Both the position numbers and the translations under genes were made by a program. From Opitutales bacterium (GTDB taxonomy: Bacteria > Verrucomicrobiota > Verrucomicrobiia > Opitutales > UBA2987): 64,000 nucleotides of DNA. Each line of letters opens with the position of its first letter. Positions within the stretch are counted from its first letter, which is position 1. Shown piece by piece: positions 18,947-28,378 of this stretch. A model generated the notes under the pieces. The model was given only the letters and a program-made list of their open reading frames with translations, did no database searches and was not told the origin of the DNA. The stretch lies in assembly GCA_021772515.1 (NCBI GenBank), contig JAJFLU010000048.1:1-64000 (forward strand), written 5' to 3'.

Positions 18947-20764
18947 ATGACCTGGGAAATTGCCTTTATTTTCCTGCTGTTGGTTTTTGCGATAATCAGC
19001 TTTACGCTTGAAAAATTGCCCACCGACCTGACGGCGATCACTCTTTTTATGGCAGTCATGTTGGGCGGACTTCTGCCCTGGGCTGAAAAACTGCCGGACC
19101 CTGCGCGGCTGTTGGGTGTTTTCTCAAACCCTGCCCCGATAACTATCGCTGCCATGTTTGTGGTCAGCGCCGCCCTTCAAAAATGTGGCGCCATCGACCT
19201 GCTGGCGGGGGTTCTCGGCAAGGTTGCCAGCATTGGTTTAGGGAAATTTTTGCCCGTCATGATCATAACCGTGGCCATGATCTCGGCGTTCACCAATAAC
19301 ACTCCGGTGGTGGTCGTTTTCATGCCGGTCGTGCTCAGTCTTTCCCGGAGCATGGGAGTGCCCGCCTCGAAATTGCTGATTCCCTTGTCCTACGCCTCCA
19401 TTTTTGGTGGGACCTGCACCTTGGTCGGCACGAGCACCAATATCCTGGCCAGTGAGTTTCTGGAAGAGGCCGGGCAGGCTCCCCTGTCCATGTTCGAGCT
19501 GGCCTGGGTCGGGCTGCCCCTGCTCTTGGTAGCCACGGTTTACCTGACTCTGTTTAGCAACAAGCTTTTGCCCAAGAGAGACACTTTGACCTCGATTTTA
19601 AGCGAGGAGGAAAGAAAGGAGTTTCTCACCGAAGCCTTTGTCCAGAAGGGTTCCAAGTTGGCTGGAAAAACGGTGGTTGAATCCGGCATTTTGAAAGGAA
19701 GTAGTCTGCGGGTTCTGGAAATTGCCAGAGGAGGGACTATTCTAGAAGGAAGCCTGAATACCACTCCGTTGCAGGAGGGCGACCGCCTCGTGCTTTCCTG
19801 TCGCCCCTCGGGATTTGCACACGCCCGCGGTTTGCAAGGACTCGACCTATTAGGGGAGATGAATCTCGGCCTGGAAACCATCGCAGCGCACGAGGGCTCG
19901 ATAGTTGAAGGAGTCATCGGTCCACGGTCCAACCTGAGCGGAAAAAAGGTGGGCGACCTGAACTTCCGTCAGAGGTTTAACATGATCATTTTGGCCATAC
20001 ACCGCAAGGGGGTCAATCTGCGTGAAAAAATTGGCGACCTCGAATTGGGTTTTGGAGACATTCTGCTCTTGATGGGCACCACCCGATCAATCGAAGATTT
20101 ACGCAAGAGCGACGACATCCTTTTGCTCGACCGACCGGCCACCCCGGCCAAAAGCGGGAGGAAGAAAATGCCCCTCGTGGTCGCGACATTGGCCACCGTG
20201 ATTATTCTGGTTTCCCTAAATTTAGTCCCCATTGTGGCCGCCTCGTTGATCGGGTGCGGGTTTCTTTTCCTGACGGGCTGCCTCCAGCCGAAGGAGGCCT
20301 ACGGGGCGATCGAGTGGAGTATCATTTTTTTGATCTACGGAATGCTTGGCGTGGGACTTGCCATGCAGGATACGGGAGCCGCCGACCTCATCGCCGGTGG
20401 CATGGTCAAGGCGGTGGAAAGTATTTTTTCAGATCCGATAAAACCCTTTGCATTGCTGGCGGGAATTTATCTTTGCACGGCGATCCTGACCGAATTGCTC
20501 TCCAACAACGCCACAATCGTCCTCATGGCCCCCATCGCGCTGGGCATCGCCGCCGATCTCGGGATTGACCCGAGGCCTCTGCTCATCGCTACCACCATCG
20601 CCGCCTCGGCCAGTTTCTCGACACCCATCGGCTACCAAACGAACACCTATGTCTACGGCGTCGGCGGCTATAAATTCAAGGATTTCGCAAAAATTGGGCT
20701 TCCCCTGAATTTATTTTATTTCGCCGCCAGCGTATTCCTGATCCCCCGCATCTGGCCGCTCTAG
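18947..20764 (+). CDS. SLC13/DASS-family transporter with two TrkA-C domains
   Basis: A 605-residue sodium-coupled anion transporter. Two six-helix halves each carry a re-entrant SNT-like motif (SAFTNNTPVVVVFMPVV and LSNNATIVLMAPIAL). Between them, residues about 215-385 hold two RCK-C/TrkA-C domains (VESGILKGSSLRVLEIARGG and GPRSNLSGKKVGDLNF). Proteins with this layout move sulfate, phosphate or dicarboxylates; the substrate is not readable. It is divergent from the cupredoxin gene with about 105 nt between. Confidence 0.88.
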   Translation: MTWEIAFIFLLLVFAIISFTLEKLPTDLTAITLFMAVMLGGLLPWAEKLPDPARLLGVFSNPAPITIAAMFVVSAALQKCGAIDLLAGVLGKVASIGLGKFLPVMIITVAMISAFTNNTPVVVVFMPVVLSLSRSMGVPASKLLIPLSYASIFGGTCTLVGTSTNILASEFLEEAGQAPLSMFELAWVGLPLLLVATVYLTLFSNKLLPKRDTLTSILSEEERKEFLTEAFVQKGSKLAGKTVVESGILKGSSLRVLEIARGGTILEGSLNTTPLQEGDRLVLSCRPSGFAHARGLQGLDLLGEMNLGLETIAAHEGSIVEGVIGPRSNLSGKKVGDLNFRQRFNMIILAIHRKGVNLREKIGDLELGFGDILLLMGTTRSIEDLRKSDDILLLDRPATPAKSGRKKMPLVVATLATVIILVSLNLVPIVAASLIGCGFLFLTGCLQPKEAYGAIEWSIIFLIYGMLGVGLAMQDTGAADLIAGGMVKAVESIFSDPIKPFALLAGIYLCTAILTELLSNNATIVLMAPIALGIAADLGIDPRPLLIATTIAASASFSTPIGYQTNTYVYGVGGYKFKDFAKIGLPLNLFYFAASVFLIPRIWPL

Positions 20765-20838
20765 GGGTCAAACTTCTCCCGGCCTGTCGCGTTGATAAAT
20801 AATTTGCTCCGTTTTCTACTCGCGATACTGTGGGGGAA

Positions 20839-22191
20839 ATGAAATTGAACGGAAAACTCTTCGGAAGCGCCCTGATCGCCTCGCTCGGCGGGCTCCTGTT
20901 TGGGTTCGATACGGCGGTGATTTCGGGGACGACCCGCGCCCTCGAGCAGGTATTTGAGCTGGATAGTTTCTCCCTCGGTTTCACCGTTGCGAGCGCATTG
21001 ATCGGAACCATTATAGGTTCGATTGCCGTGGGCAGACCGGCGGACCGGTGGGGGCGGCGCTCGGTGCTTTTTGGCATTGCCGGACTCTATTTTGTATCGG
21101 CTGTGGGCAGCGCGTTGGCTTGGGATTGGTATTCGTTTATTTTCTTCCGCTTTATCGGCGGGATTGGCGTGGGCGGCGCATCGGTGGTCTCTCCGATGTA
21201 TATCGCGGAAATTTCACCGGCCAAATTTCGTGGGCGACTGGTTGCCATCACCCAATTCAATATCGTTTTCGGCATCCTGCTGGCCTTTTTCTCCAATTAC
21301 CTGACCGCCCAATTCGTCCCCGAAGCAACCGCCTGGCGGTGGATGTTTGGGGTCGAGGCTTTTCCCGCATTGGCATTCCTGGGCCTGCTGTTTTTAACCC
21401 CCTTCAGCCCTCGCTGGCTGATTTCGAAAAACCGTGCCGGTGAGGCGCGCGGGGTGCTGCATCAACTCGGAGTCAAAGGCGAGGCCCTCGATGCGGAAAT
21501 CGAAGCCATAACCACCTCGCTGGATTTGGCGCACCACAGCTTGAAAGAGTCCTTTTTCCAAAAAACCTATTTAAAACCGATTTCGCTGGCGATTGCCATT
21601 GCGATGTTCAACCAGCTTTCGGGGATCAACGCATTGATGTATTACGCGCCCCATATTTTCAAGATGGCCGGTGCCGGAGAAAGCTCGGCGCTGCTCCAAA
21701 CGATAGCTGTCGGTGGGACGAATCTCGTGTTTACCATGCTGGCCCTGCTGGTCATCGACCATTTTGGGCGTCGCAGGCTGATGTTGGTCGGCTCGGTCGG
21801 CTATATCCTGAGTCTCGGGGCAACGGCTTGGGCCTTCTATCGTTATGGAACCGATTTTACGGAACTGGGCAGCAAGGTTGTGCTGGTCAGTCTGCTCGTA
21901 TTTATCGCCTCGCACGCCTTCGGCCAAGGGGCCGTCATCTGGGTCTATCTCAGCGAAATTTTTCCCAATCGCGTTCGCGCCCGGGGGCAGGCGCTCGGCA
22001 GTTTTACCCACTGGATCATGGCTGCGGCGATCTCGTGGACCTTCCCCATGATCGCGGCCCAATCGGGGGGCCACACATTCGCTTTTTATGCCATTATGAT
22101 GGTCGGCCAACTGATTTGGGTATTAAAATACATGCCCGAAACCAAGGGCGTCCCCCTGGAGGAAATCCAGAAAAAACTGGGTATTCAATGA
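20839..22191 (+). CDS. MFS sugar porter (sugar:H+ symporter)
   Basis: A 450-residue, 12-helix major-facilitator protein of the sugar porter family. Signatures: GLLFGFDTAVISG in helix 1, GRPADRWGRR in loop 2-3, a SPRWL motif after helix 6, QLSGINALMYYAP in helix 7, DHFGRRRLMLVGS in loop 8-9 and a PETKGVPLEEI tail. It should import a monosaccharide such as fructose, glucose or xylose. ATG 20839 is preferred over GTG 20830. A secreted GH32 enzyme starts 33 nt downstream, suggesting uptake of released fructose. Confidence 0.92.
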   Translation: MKLNGKLFGSALIASLGGLLFGFDTAVISGTTRALEQVFELDSFSLGFTVASALIGTIIGSIAVGRPADRWGRRSVLFGIAGLYFVSAVGSALAWDWYSFIFFRFIGGIGVGGASVVSPMYIAEISPAKFRGRLVAITQFNIVFGILLAFFSNYLTAQFVPEATAWRWMFGVEAFPALAFLGLLFLTPFSPRWLISKNRAGEARGVLHQLGVKGEALDAEIEAITTSLDLAHHSLKESFFQKTYLKPISLAIAIAMFNQLSGINALMYYAPHIFKMAGAGESSALLQTIAVGGTNLVFTMLALLVIDHFGRRRLMLVGSVGYILSLGATAWAFYRYGTDFTELGSKVVLVSLLVFIASHAFGQGAVIWVYLSEIFPNRVRARGQALGSFTHWIMAAAISWTFPMIAAQSGGHTFAFYAIMMVGQLIWVLKYMPETKGVPLEEIQKKLGIQ

Positions 22192-22224
22192 CTGGCAACG
22201 ATTCTGCGAATGGATGGATTGATT

Positions 22225-23913
22225 ATGAGAGGAATTGCAACAGTAATTAAAAAGGCGGCATTGCTTTATTTAATAGTTGTAGGCGCAACGGCTGCAAATG
22301 GTCAGGTTAACCAAAGTAAACAGCAACTAAACACTGAACCCGCGGTCAGGGAGATGTTGATTGACAAACGATATTTGCACTTTCCCGTGAAAACGGGAAA
22401 TCCAAATCGACGGGTGAAGCTGCTGATTGATGGCAGGCTGGTTCGGGAATTCAGCATTGAATTGGCCTCCGGTGATGCGGACTTCGTCGTGACCGCTGAT
22501 ATCAGAGAATGGATTGGCCAGATGTTGACAATCAAGGCTGGGAAATTCGCTGGCGGCAACGAGGCGTTGGGTGGGGTCGAGGTCTCGGATATATTACCAA
22601 GTACGGACGATCTTTATGCGGAAAAGTATCGCCCGCAATTTCACTTTACCTCAAGGCGCGGCTGGTTAAACGACCCCAACGGATTGGTCTATAACGATGG
22701 ACAATGGCATTTATTCTACCAACACAATCCCTATGGCTGGAATTGGGGTAATATTCACTGGGGACACGCGATAAGCGCAGACCTTATTCACTGGCAAGAG
22801 CTGGGCGAAGCCTTGCACCCCTGGTCAGATGCCAAAGGGATGTGCTTTTCGGGCAGCGCCTTGGTCGATACGGCTAATACTTCAGGACTCAAAACGGGGA
22901 AAAAAGATGTGCTTGTTGCCGCTTTCACAGATACCGGAACCGGTGAATCCATAGCCTACAGCAATGACCAAGGGAAAACATGGACGATGTATGAAAGTAA
23001 CCCCGTACTCGACCATGCGGGACGCGACCCGAGGATATTCTGGCATGAGCGGACCGGTAGTTGGGTCATGGCCGTGTATGACGAGGTCGGAATGAATCGA
23101 TCGATTGCCTTTCACAGTTCTGCAAACCTGACAGACTGGAAATTGGAGAGTCGAATCGCAGGCTTTTTTGAATGTCCGGACATTTTCCAGTTACCCGTTG
23201 ACGGTGATCCCTCTTTAACTAAATGGATTCTCTACGGCGCTGATGGCCAATACCTTATCGGAGATTTCGACGGCCATTCGTTCACTCCCGACGATAAAGT
23301 TAAGCGCAAATTATGGTATGGCCATTTCTACGCGGCCCAAACCTATAATAATACGCCCAATGATCGACGGATTCAGATCGGCTGGGCGCGGGGAATAGAA
23401 TTTCCTGGCATGCCTTTCAATCAACAGATGACAATTCCCGTTGAGTTATCGTTGCGAACAGTTGAGAACCAAATTCGGATGTTTGCTCTGCCGGTCGAGG
23501 AAATTCGTCAGTTGCGGGATCAGACTACTGAGCTATCAAATCTCCTTTTGAGCAAAGGGACTGAGCGGATTGATGTACGAGGTGAATTATTCGACATCAC
23601 TGCCGAATTTGAAATGGGCGACAGCGAGCTGTTCGGCCTTCGAGTAGGAGGTCAGGAAATCAGTTACGACGTAAGCAAAGAACAGGTGTATTGTGGGTTT
23701 TCCGCTCCGCTAAAGCCAGAAAACGGAAAAATTACCCTGCGCATCCTGATCGACCGAGGGTCGATAGAGGTCTTTGGCAACGGTGGACTTGTAGCCATCT
23801 CCCAAGGTGTCCTTATGCCAAAGGACATAGGCGTCATTGAGATTTTTGCGATTGGCGGTGAGGCTCGGGTGAAAAAGTTTGTGGCCCATAAGTTGAAATC
23901 GGGCTGGAACTGA
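22225..23913 (+). CDS. Secreted GH32 fructanase (levanase/inulinase-like)
   Basis: About 562 residues with a signal peptide (AALLYLIVVGATAANG). An N-terminal beta-rich domain of about 100 residues precedes the five-bladed propeller, whose catalytic motifs are present: GWLNDPNGLVY (nucleophile Asp), GRDPRIFWH (transition-state Asp) and FFECPDIF (acid/base Glu). A C-terminal beta-sandwich holds the IDRGSIEVFGN signature. The extra N-terminal module resembles that of Bacteroides and verrucomicrobial exo-levanases. It should split fructose from levan, inulin or sucrose outside the cytoplasm and pairs with the sugar porter. ATG 22210 is the alternative start; 22225 gives the better signal peptide. 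Confidence 0.92.
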   Translation: MRGIATVIKKAALLYLIVVGATAANGQVNQSKQQLNTEPAVREMLIDKRYLHFPVKTGNPNRRVKLLIDGRLVREFSIELASGDADFVVTADIREWIGQMLTIKAGKFAGGNEALGGVEVSDILPSTDDLYAEKYRPQFHFTSRRGWLNDPNGLVYNDGQWHLFYQHNPYGWNWGNIHWGHAISADLIHWQELGEALHPWSDAKGMCFSGSALVDTANTSGLKTGKKDVLVAAFTDTGTGESIAYSNDQGKTWTMYESNPVLDHAGRDPRIFWHERTGSWVMAVYDEVGMNRSIAFHSSANLTDWKLESRIAGFFECPDIFQLPVDGDPSLTKWILYGADGQYLIGDFDGHSFTPDDKVKRKLWYGHFYAAQTYNNTPNDRRIQIGWARGIEFPGMPFNQQMTIPVELSLRTVENQIRMFALPVEEIRQLRDQTTELSNLLLSKGTERIDVRGELFDITAEFEMGDSELFGLRVGGQEISYDVSKEQVYCGFSAPLKPENGKITLRILIDRGSIEVFGNGGLVAISQGVLMPKDIGVIEIFAIGGEARVKKFVAHKLKSGWN

Positions 23914-23966
23914 TCCGGTCTTCATATTGTGGGAATTTGTTAACGACTTGCTCGGAAGATTGATTT

Positions 23967-24878
23967 TCAATAGTTCTCGACCGTTATATTGACTTCCGGT
24001 GCCTTTCCGTAGGAGGCCGGATTGGGATGAACCATTTTCGGAAATCGATCCTTGATGAGGGTCCAGCAGGGGGTTGGGGTGACAAAATCATCGATATGGG
24101 TATCCACATCGCACATTGATATTTGGGTGGTTTTTATCCCGTAAAGTCCCCCCTGCATGAGACAGGCGCAGCCATGCCGTTCGTCTGGAAGCCCAAATAT
24201 CCCGTGAAAGAATTCATGACAAAAAATCCGCACGTAACACCTGCCGCCACTTTCGACCACCCAATTTGGCCGACCCGAGTTATAGCAAATCGCCCCGCCA
24301 CCATCGAGAAGTGTCAAATGCAATTTGCCTTTTTCTATGACAAATCGGCCCTTGCTTGTCTTGTCGGCCACGCGGATATTCTTGAGGTACACCTGCCCTT
24401 CGGTCAGATCCCAGATGAACCAGTTCAGCCGCTTGATGCGCCACGAAAATTCATCGAAAAACGCCGTATCGGCATCATCCTCGATGGCGATGGTAAATGA
24501 ATAGCCTCCGCCCGCTTTATCGATCTTTTTCACCCATTCACGGTTGACTTCCCCGGGCCGGGTCCAGTGGCCATCGGATTCGACAAAACCCATCGCTTTA
24601 CGGGATTCGCTGTGGTCGGGCTCGATGTTGACCGCTAAAATCCACTGCTCCCAAGCCTCGTCTTCGAGCCCGTGATCCCACGCCCATTTTCCGAGCCGAT
24701 AATGCTCTTCGGGATCACCCTGTTCGAGAGTCCGTTGGCTGGCTGCGGTATAGATTTTGTAATTGCCGAACCACTCCCGTGGATCCATCGGATGAAGCAC
24801 AGGTTTGCCCGACCCTTCGGCTTTCAGAAAAGAAATGGGGGCAAGATAAAGTAAAATCAGCAGGCAGAGCCGGGGCAT
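23967..24878 (-). CDS. Putative secreted zinc metallopeptidase (HEFFH), unrecognised family
   Basis: A 303-residue exported protein (signal peptide MPRLCLLILLYLAPISFLKA). I do not recognise the family. Residues 55-95 resemble one TPR-like helical pair (EEHYRLGKWAWDHGLEDEAWE). The C-terminal half has CHEFFHGIFGLPDERHG: His221, Glu222 and His225 form a zincin motif, with Asp232 or His235 as possible third ligand, and CLMQGG at 239-244 looks like a metzincin Met-turn. Spacing is one residue longer than the metzincin consensus. Several cysteines in this region could form disulfides. Peptidase activity is inferred from the motif only. Confidence 0.6.
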   Translation of the reverse strand: MPRLCLLILLYLAPISFLKAEGSGKPVLHPMDPREWFGNYKIYTAASQRTLEQGDPEEHYRLGKWAWDHGLEDEAWEQWILAVNIEPDHSESRKAMGFVESDGHWTRPGEVNREWVKKIDKAGGGYSFTIAIEDDADTAFFDEFSWRIKRLNWFIWDLTEGQVYLKNIRVADKTSKGRFVIEKGKLHLTLLDGGGAICYNSGRPNWVVESGGRCYVRIFCHEFFHGIFGLPDERHGCACLMQGGLYGIKTTQISMCDVDTHIDDFVTPTPCWTLIKDRFPKMVHPNPASYGKAPEVNITVENY

Positions 24879-24931
24879 CAGTAGTTTAGAGCCCCGATGT
24901 TTCCGATTATTCCCGTTGGGGTATATTTTAG

Positions 24932-25699
24932 CTACCCTCGCTCAATCTGCTCCCGCAACCATCCGGGTCGATCCGTTGTCACCCCATCCACACCCGCTTC
25001 AAACATCCGCTGGGCCTCCGCCGGATCATTGACCGTCCAGACCATCAGGCCCAATCCCGCTGCCTTGATTGTCCGGGCGAAATCCCGGTCAACCGCCTTT
25101 GACGCCTCCACATCGAGGCCATCGAGACCGGCGACTCGAATGGCTGCCACCAACTCTTTCGCTGTGGGACGAGTCTCCGCAAAATCATACGCACCTTTTC
25201 GGAGGCGGGAAACGAGACAAACGGGGTGTTTGGGAAACCGCTTTTTGACCGCTTGCATAGTTTCCAGATCAAAACCGATCGGGACAACCTGCTGTGGATC
25301 CTTTTCCCATTTTTGTAAAATTTTGCCAAGGGGTTCCAGAATTTCCGGACCGGTTTTGATTTCGATGAAGAGACGCTTGCCATCGGGGATAGTTTCAAGA
25401 ATCTCCTCGAGGATCGGGATGCGTTCGCCTGCCCAGCGTTCACCCTTGTGGCTCCCTGCATCCAGCTTTCGCAGTTCGGACAAGTCCAATTCCCGAACCT
25501 CTTTTCGCAGGCCAAACAGTTTCTCAAGGTTGGCATCATGCAGCACCACGATCTGCCCGTCCCTGGAAAGCTGGACATCCACCTCGACGGCATCGGCGCC
25601 CTGACTCCACGCCAACAGAACCGAAGCCACAGTATTTTCCGGGGCATCAAAAGAAGCCCCCCGATGAGCAATAATGATTTGGTAGTTTCTGCTATTCAC
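24932..25699 (-). CDS. Glycerophosphodiester phosphodiesterase (cytoplasmic type)
   Basis: A 255-residue TIM-barrel enzyme hydrolysing glycerophosphodiesters to glycerol-3-phosphate and an alcohol. Motifs: IIAHRGASFDAPENT (catalytic His and Arg-Gly), GADAVEVDVQLSRDGQIVVLHD (metal ligands Glu and Asp, second His), FIEIK and the C-terminal VWTVND. No signal peptide is present, unlike periplasmic GlpQ. The start is GTG 25699. It is divergent from the LD-carboxypeptidase gene. Confidence 0.93.
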   Translation of the reverse strand: MNSRNYQIIIAHRGASFDAPENTVASVLLAWSQGADAVEVDVQLSRDGQIVVLHDANLEKLFGLRKEVRELDLSELRKLDAGSHKGERWAGERIPILEEILETIPDGKRLFIEIKTGPEILEPLGKILQKWEKDPQQVVPIGFDLETMQAVKKRFPKHPVCLVSRLRKGAYDFAETRPTAKELVAAIRVAGLDGLDVEASKAVDRDFARTIKAAGLGLMVWTVNDPAEAQRMFEAGVDGVTTDRPGWLREQIERG

Positions 25700-25721
25700 T
25701 GTAAGCCGGTAATCTTGACAT

Positions 25722-25742
25722 CTTTGCGCCTTTAACGCAAAG
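25722..25742 (+). promoter_or_regulatory. Inverted repeat in the LD-carboxypeptidase promoter region
   Basis: CTTTGCG and CGCAAAG are perfect 7-nt arms around a 7-nt spacer, 11 nt before the ATG at 25754. A TTGACA -35-like hexamer lies at 25715-25720. The position between two divergent genes suits a dimeric operator or an mRNA hairpin. Confidence 0.4.
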
Positions 25743-25753
25743 GATTAAGAGCA

Positions 25754-26887
25754 ATGAAACGACGTGCCTTCATTGCCGGAAGCGGTGCCCTGGCAGCAGG
25801 GGTTTTTAGTTCAACGGAAAACAGTCTGATGGCTGCGGCGATTTCAAAGGAACCCCAGAAAATGCCATCGTCCATCAAACCGCCCAAATTGAGAAAAGGC
25901 GACACGGTTGGAATCGTCAGCCCGGCTTGGGGCGGCGCGGGTCTCTTTTCCCACAGGGTCGAGTTGGGCGTTCGGCAATTGGAAAAACTCGGTTACAAAG
26001 TTAAAATTGGAAAACATGCCCTCAACCACAAATGGGATCATATTTCGGATACCGCTAAAAACCGGGCTGCGGACATTCACGAAATGTTTCTTGATCCGAA
26101 TATCAAAGCAGTTGTGGCGGCAATTGGAGGCAACCACTCCAGCCATCTGCTCCCCCTGCTCGATTTTGACCTCATCCGCAGTCATCCGAAAATTTTCATG
26201 GGCTATTCGGACATCACCGTGCTGAATGTCGCCATCTGGAAAATGACTGGCCTGGTGACCTTCAATGGTCCGGCCCTTTTGACCGATTTCGCCGAGTATC
26301 CCAGGATGTACGAATACACGCTCGATTCCATGCTTCGGGCACTCACACAATCCGAACCAATTGGCTCAATTGACCCGGCTGATCGGTGGACCGATGAATT
26401 TCTCGATTGGGCCGAAAAACTGGATCTCACCCGGCCAAGAATTCGAAATCCTTCGCCGGGATGGACATGGTTGAAGCCCGGATTGGCCGAAGGCAAACTG
26501 ATCGGAGGCACTCTTAGTTCTCTTCAACACCTGCGGGGCACTCCCTACTGGCCCGATTGGGAAGATTCCATCCTATTTATCGAGACCGCAGAAGATGTTC
26601 CCTCCCCTGCTACTGTGGACGGAACATTTATGGCATACGAAAACATGGGCGTGCTCTCCCAAATCAAGGGTTTGCTGGTGGGTCGCTCCATCGGCTACGG
26701 GGAAAAGGAAAAAGAACAACTCCGTGATGTATATCTCGAACGAACCCAAAAATTCGATTTTCCGGTCATTACGGACATGGATTTCGGACACACCGCCCCG
26801 CAATTCACCCTGCCCATCGGATGCCGCGCCCGCATCGACTCCGAAAAAAAGCGTTTTGAAATACTTGAAGCGGCAGTCACAGGTTAA
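25754..26887 (+). CDS. LD-carboxypeptidase (peptidase S66), exported
   Basis: A 377-residue S66 serine peptidase of the LdcA/MccF group, which removes the terminal D-Ala from muropeptide tetrapeptides. The nucleophile Ser152 sits in FMGYSDITVLN. The Glu-His partners are in FIETAEDVPSPA and DFGHTAP (His346). The N-terminus is twin-arginine-like (MKRRAFIAGSGALAAGVFSS), so export is likely, which is unusual because classical LdcA is cytoplasmic. With the NamZ-like muramidase at 8.3 kb it suggests breakdown of peptidoglycan outside the cytoplasm. Confidence 0.88.
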   Translation: MKRRAFIAGSGALAAGVFSSTENSLMAAAISKEPQKMPSSIKPPKLRKGDTVGIVSPAWGGAGLFSHRVELGVRQLEKLGYKVKIGKHALNHKWDHISDTAKNRAADIHEMFLDPNIKAVVAAIGGNHSSHLLPLLDFDLIRSHPKIFMGYSDITVLNVAIWKMTGLVTFNGPALLTDFAEYPRMYEYTLDSMLRALTQSEPIGSIDPADRWTDEFLDWAEKLDLTRPRIRNPSPGWTWLKPGLAEGKLIGGTLSSLQHLRGTPYWPDWEDSILFIETAEDVPSPATVDGTFMAYENMGVLSQIKGLLVGRSIGYGEKEKEQLRDVYLERTQKFDFPVITDMDFGHTAPQFTLPIGCRARIDSEKKRFEILEAAVTG

Positions 26888-26890
26888 TAT

Positions 26891-28378
26891 TTGAAAGAAG
26901 AAAAAATACTTGTTTACGCGTTTATACTTTCGTTTCTACTCGGCATAAGCTCAGCTAGTTTTGGAAAGGGTTCCAGGATTTGGGTCGATGGCGAGATGGA
27001 AGACTGGTTGGGGACGACCCCACTGGCAGAGGAAGCACCAAAGGACAATCAGAAATATCCTTATGCCATTAAGTCCGTTTACGCGGCAAATGATGCCCAT
27101 TACATCTTTTTGAGGGTAGATTTCTTTCGCGAAATCGCTTTGCAGGATGGCAATCGACTGACTCTTTTTCTGGATACAGACGGCGACCCTGAGACCGGCA
27201 CTCCCGTCAACGGCATGGGAGCGGACTTTTATTGGAATCTGGGCGAGAAAAAGGGTGCGAGAATCATCGGTAAAAAAGAGCAGGAGGCGACCCATTGGGA
27301 ATTGGGGCTGGTTTCGGCACCAACCGTCACGGCGACAAGTTTCGAGTTCTCCATCGACCGTAGAAAAACCGATTTTCCCGGCAAATCTATCAAGTTTTTC
27401 CTGGCTGAAAGCGGTGACAAAGGCTATCGGTTTCCGCAACCGCCGGGAGGTCTTGCCTATGAGATTTCCGAATCGGAGCTTCCCCGGTCGCTCGCCCCCC
27501 TGACACTTGAAAAAGACCATGAGAAACATTTGCGGATTCTAACCTGGAATGTTTACGAGGATGGGCTTTTTGACGCGAAACGTGGGCCTTCTTTCGGGCG
27601 TCTTCTGCGAGCAGTAAAGCCGGATGTTATCGGTTTTCAAGAGGTGGATAACCATGATGCCTGGGAAACGCTCAAGATTGTTCAAAAGCTTCTTCCCGAA
27701 GAACAACGGCCCTGGTTTGCGAAAAAATTCCCACCGGATTTAGTCTTTTTGAGCCACTATCCGATCCTGCAATCATTCGTCATAGAAGGTTCCGAGAAGG
27801 GTCAGACGAATGGGGCTGTTTTACTCGAATTTCCGGTAGCTCCGGTTGGTAAAATTTTGATGTTAATCGCCAATCCTCCCTGTTGTGGGGCCGACAGAGG
27901 TCGGCAGTTTGAAGCCGATGCCATGATGGATTTTATTCGCGGGGCAAAGGAACCGGGCGGTATCATTGAATTGCCTGAAAATACACCGATTTTCATAACT
28001 GGAGACATGGATTTTGTGGGCGATTCTCAACAACCGCGAACCCTGAAGACGGGTGAGATTGTCAACAGTGAGACGTTCGGAACACCTTTCAAACCGGATT
28101 GGGACGGCACAAATTTCACTGACCTACGCCCCCGTCACACCCATGAACCACTTTTCTATACTTATTTCGACAAAACAGGACCCTACCTACCCGGCAGGCT
28201 GGATTACATCGTTTACAGCGATACCGTTATTAAAGCGATGAAGGCGTTCGTCCTCTCAACCCCATCCATGCCTGCCGAGTTTCTCAACTATTATGGACTT
28301 GAGGCGAATGACACGACGGTCGCCTCTGATCATCTGCCAATGGTTGGTAATTTCGTTTTTCCGATAATTTCCGAATAA
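26891..28378 (+). CDS. Exported endonuclease/exonuclease/phosphatase protein with N-terminal CBM9-like domain
   Basis: About 495 residues starting at TTG 26891, three nucleotides after the S66 stop. A signal peptide (ILVYAFILSFLLGISSASFG) is followed by a beta-rich domain (IWVDGEMEDWLGTTPL and FLDTDGDPETG) like CBM9/family-9-type sugar-binding modules. The second half is an EEP-fold hydrolase: LRILTWNVYED, VIGFQEVDNHD (metal Glu), ITGDMDFVGD and the C-terminal SDHLPMVGNF. EEP enzymes cut phosphodiesters in DNA, lipids or sugars; the substrate is not determined. Coupling to the S66 gene suggests an exported hydrolase pair. Confidence 0.75.
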   Translation: MKEEKILVYAFILSFLLGISSASFGKGSRIWVDGEMEDWLGTTPLAEEAPKDNQKYPYAIKSVYAANDAHYIFLRVDFFREIALQDGNRLTLFLDTDGDPETGTPVNGMGADFYWNLGEKKGARIIGKKEQEATHWELGLVSAPTVTATSFEFSIDRRKTDFPGKSIKFFLAESGDKGYRFPQPPGGLAYEISESELPRSLAPLTLEKDHEKHLRILTWNVYEDGLFDAKRGPSFGRLLRAVKPDVIGFQEVDNHDAWETLKIVQKLLPEEQRPWFAKKFPPDLVFLSHYPILQSFVIEGSEKGQTNGAVLLEFPVAPVGKILMLIANPPCCGADRGRQFEADAMMDFIRGAKEPGGIIELPENTPIFITGDMDFVGDSQQPRTLKTGEIVNSETFGTPFKPDWDGTNFTDLRPRHTHEPLFYTYFDKTGPYLPGRLDYIVYSDTVIKAMKAFVLSTPSMPAEFLNYYGLEANDTTVASDHLPMVGNFVFPIISE

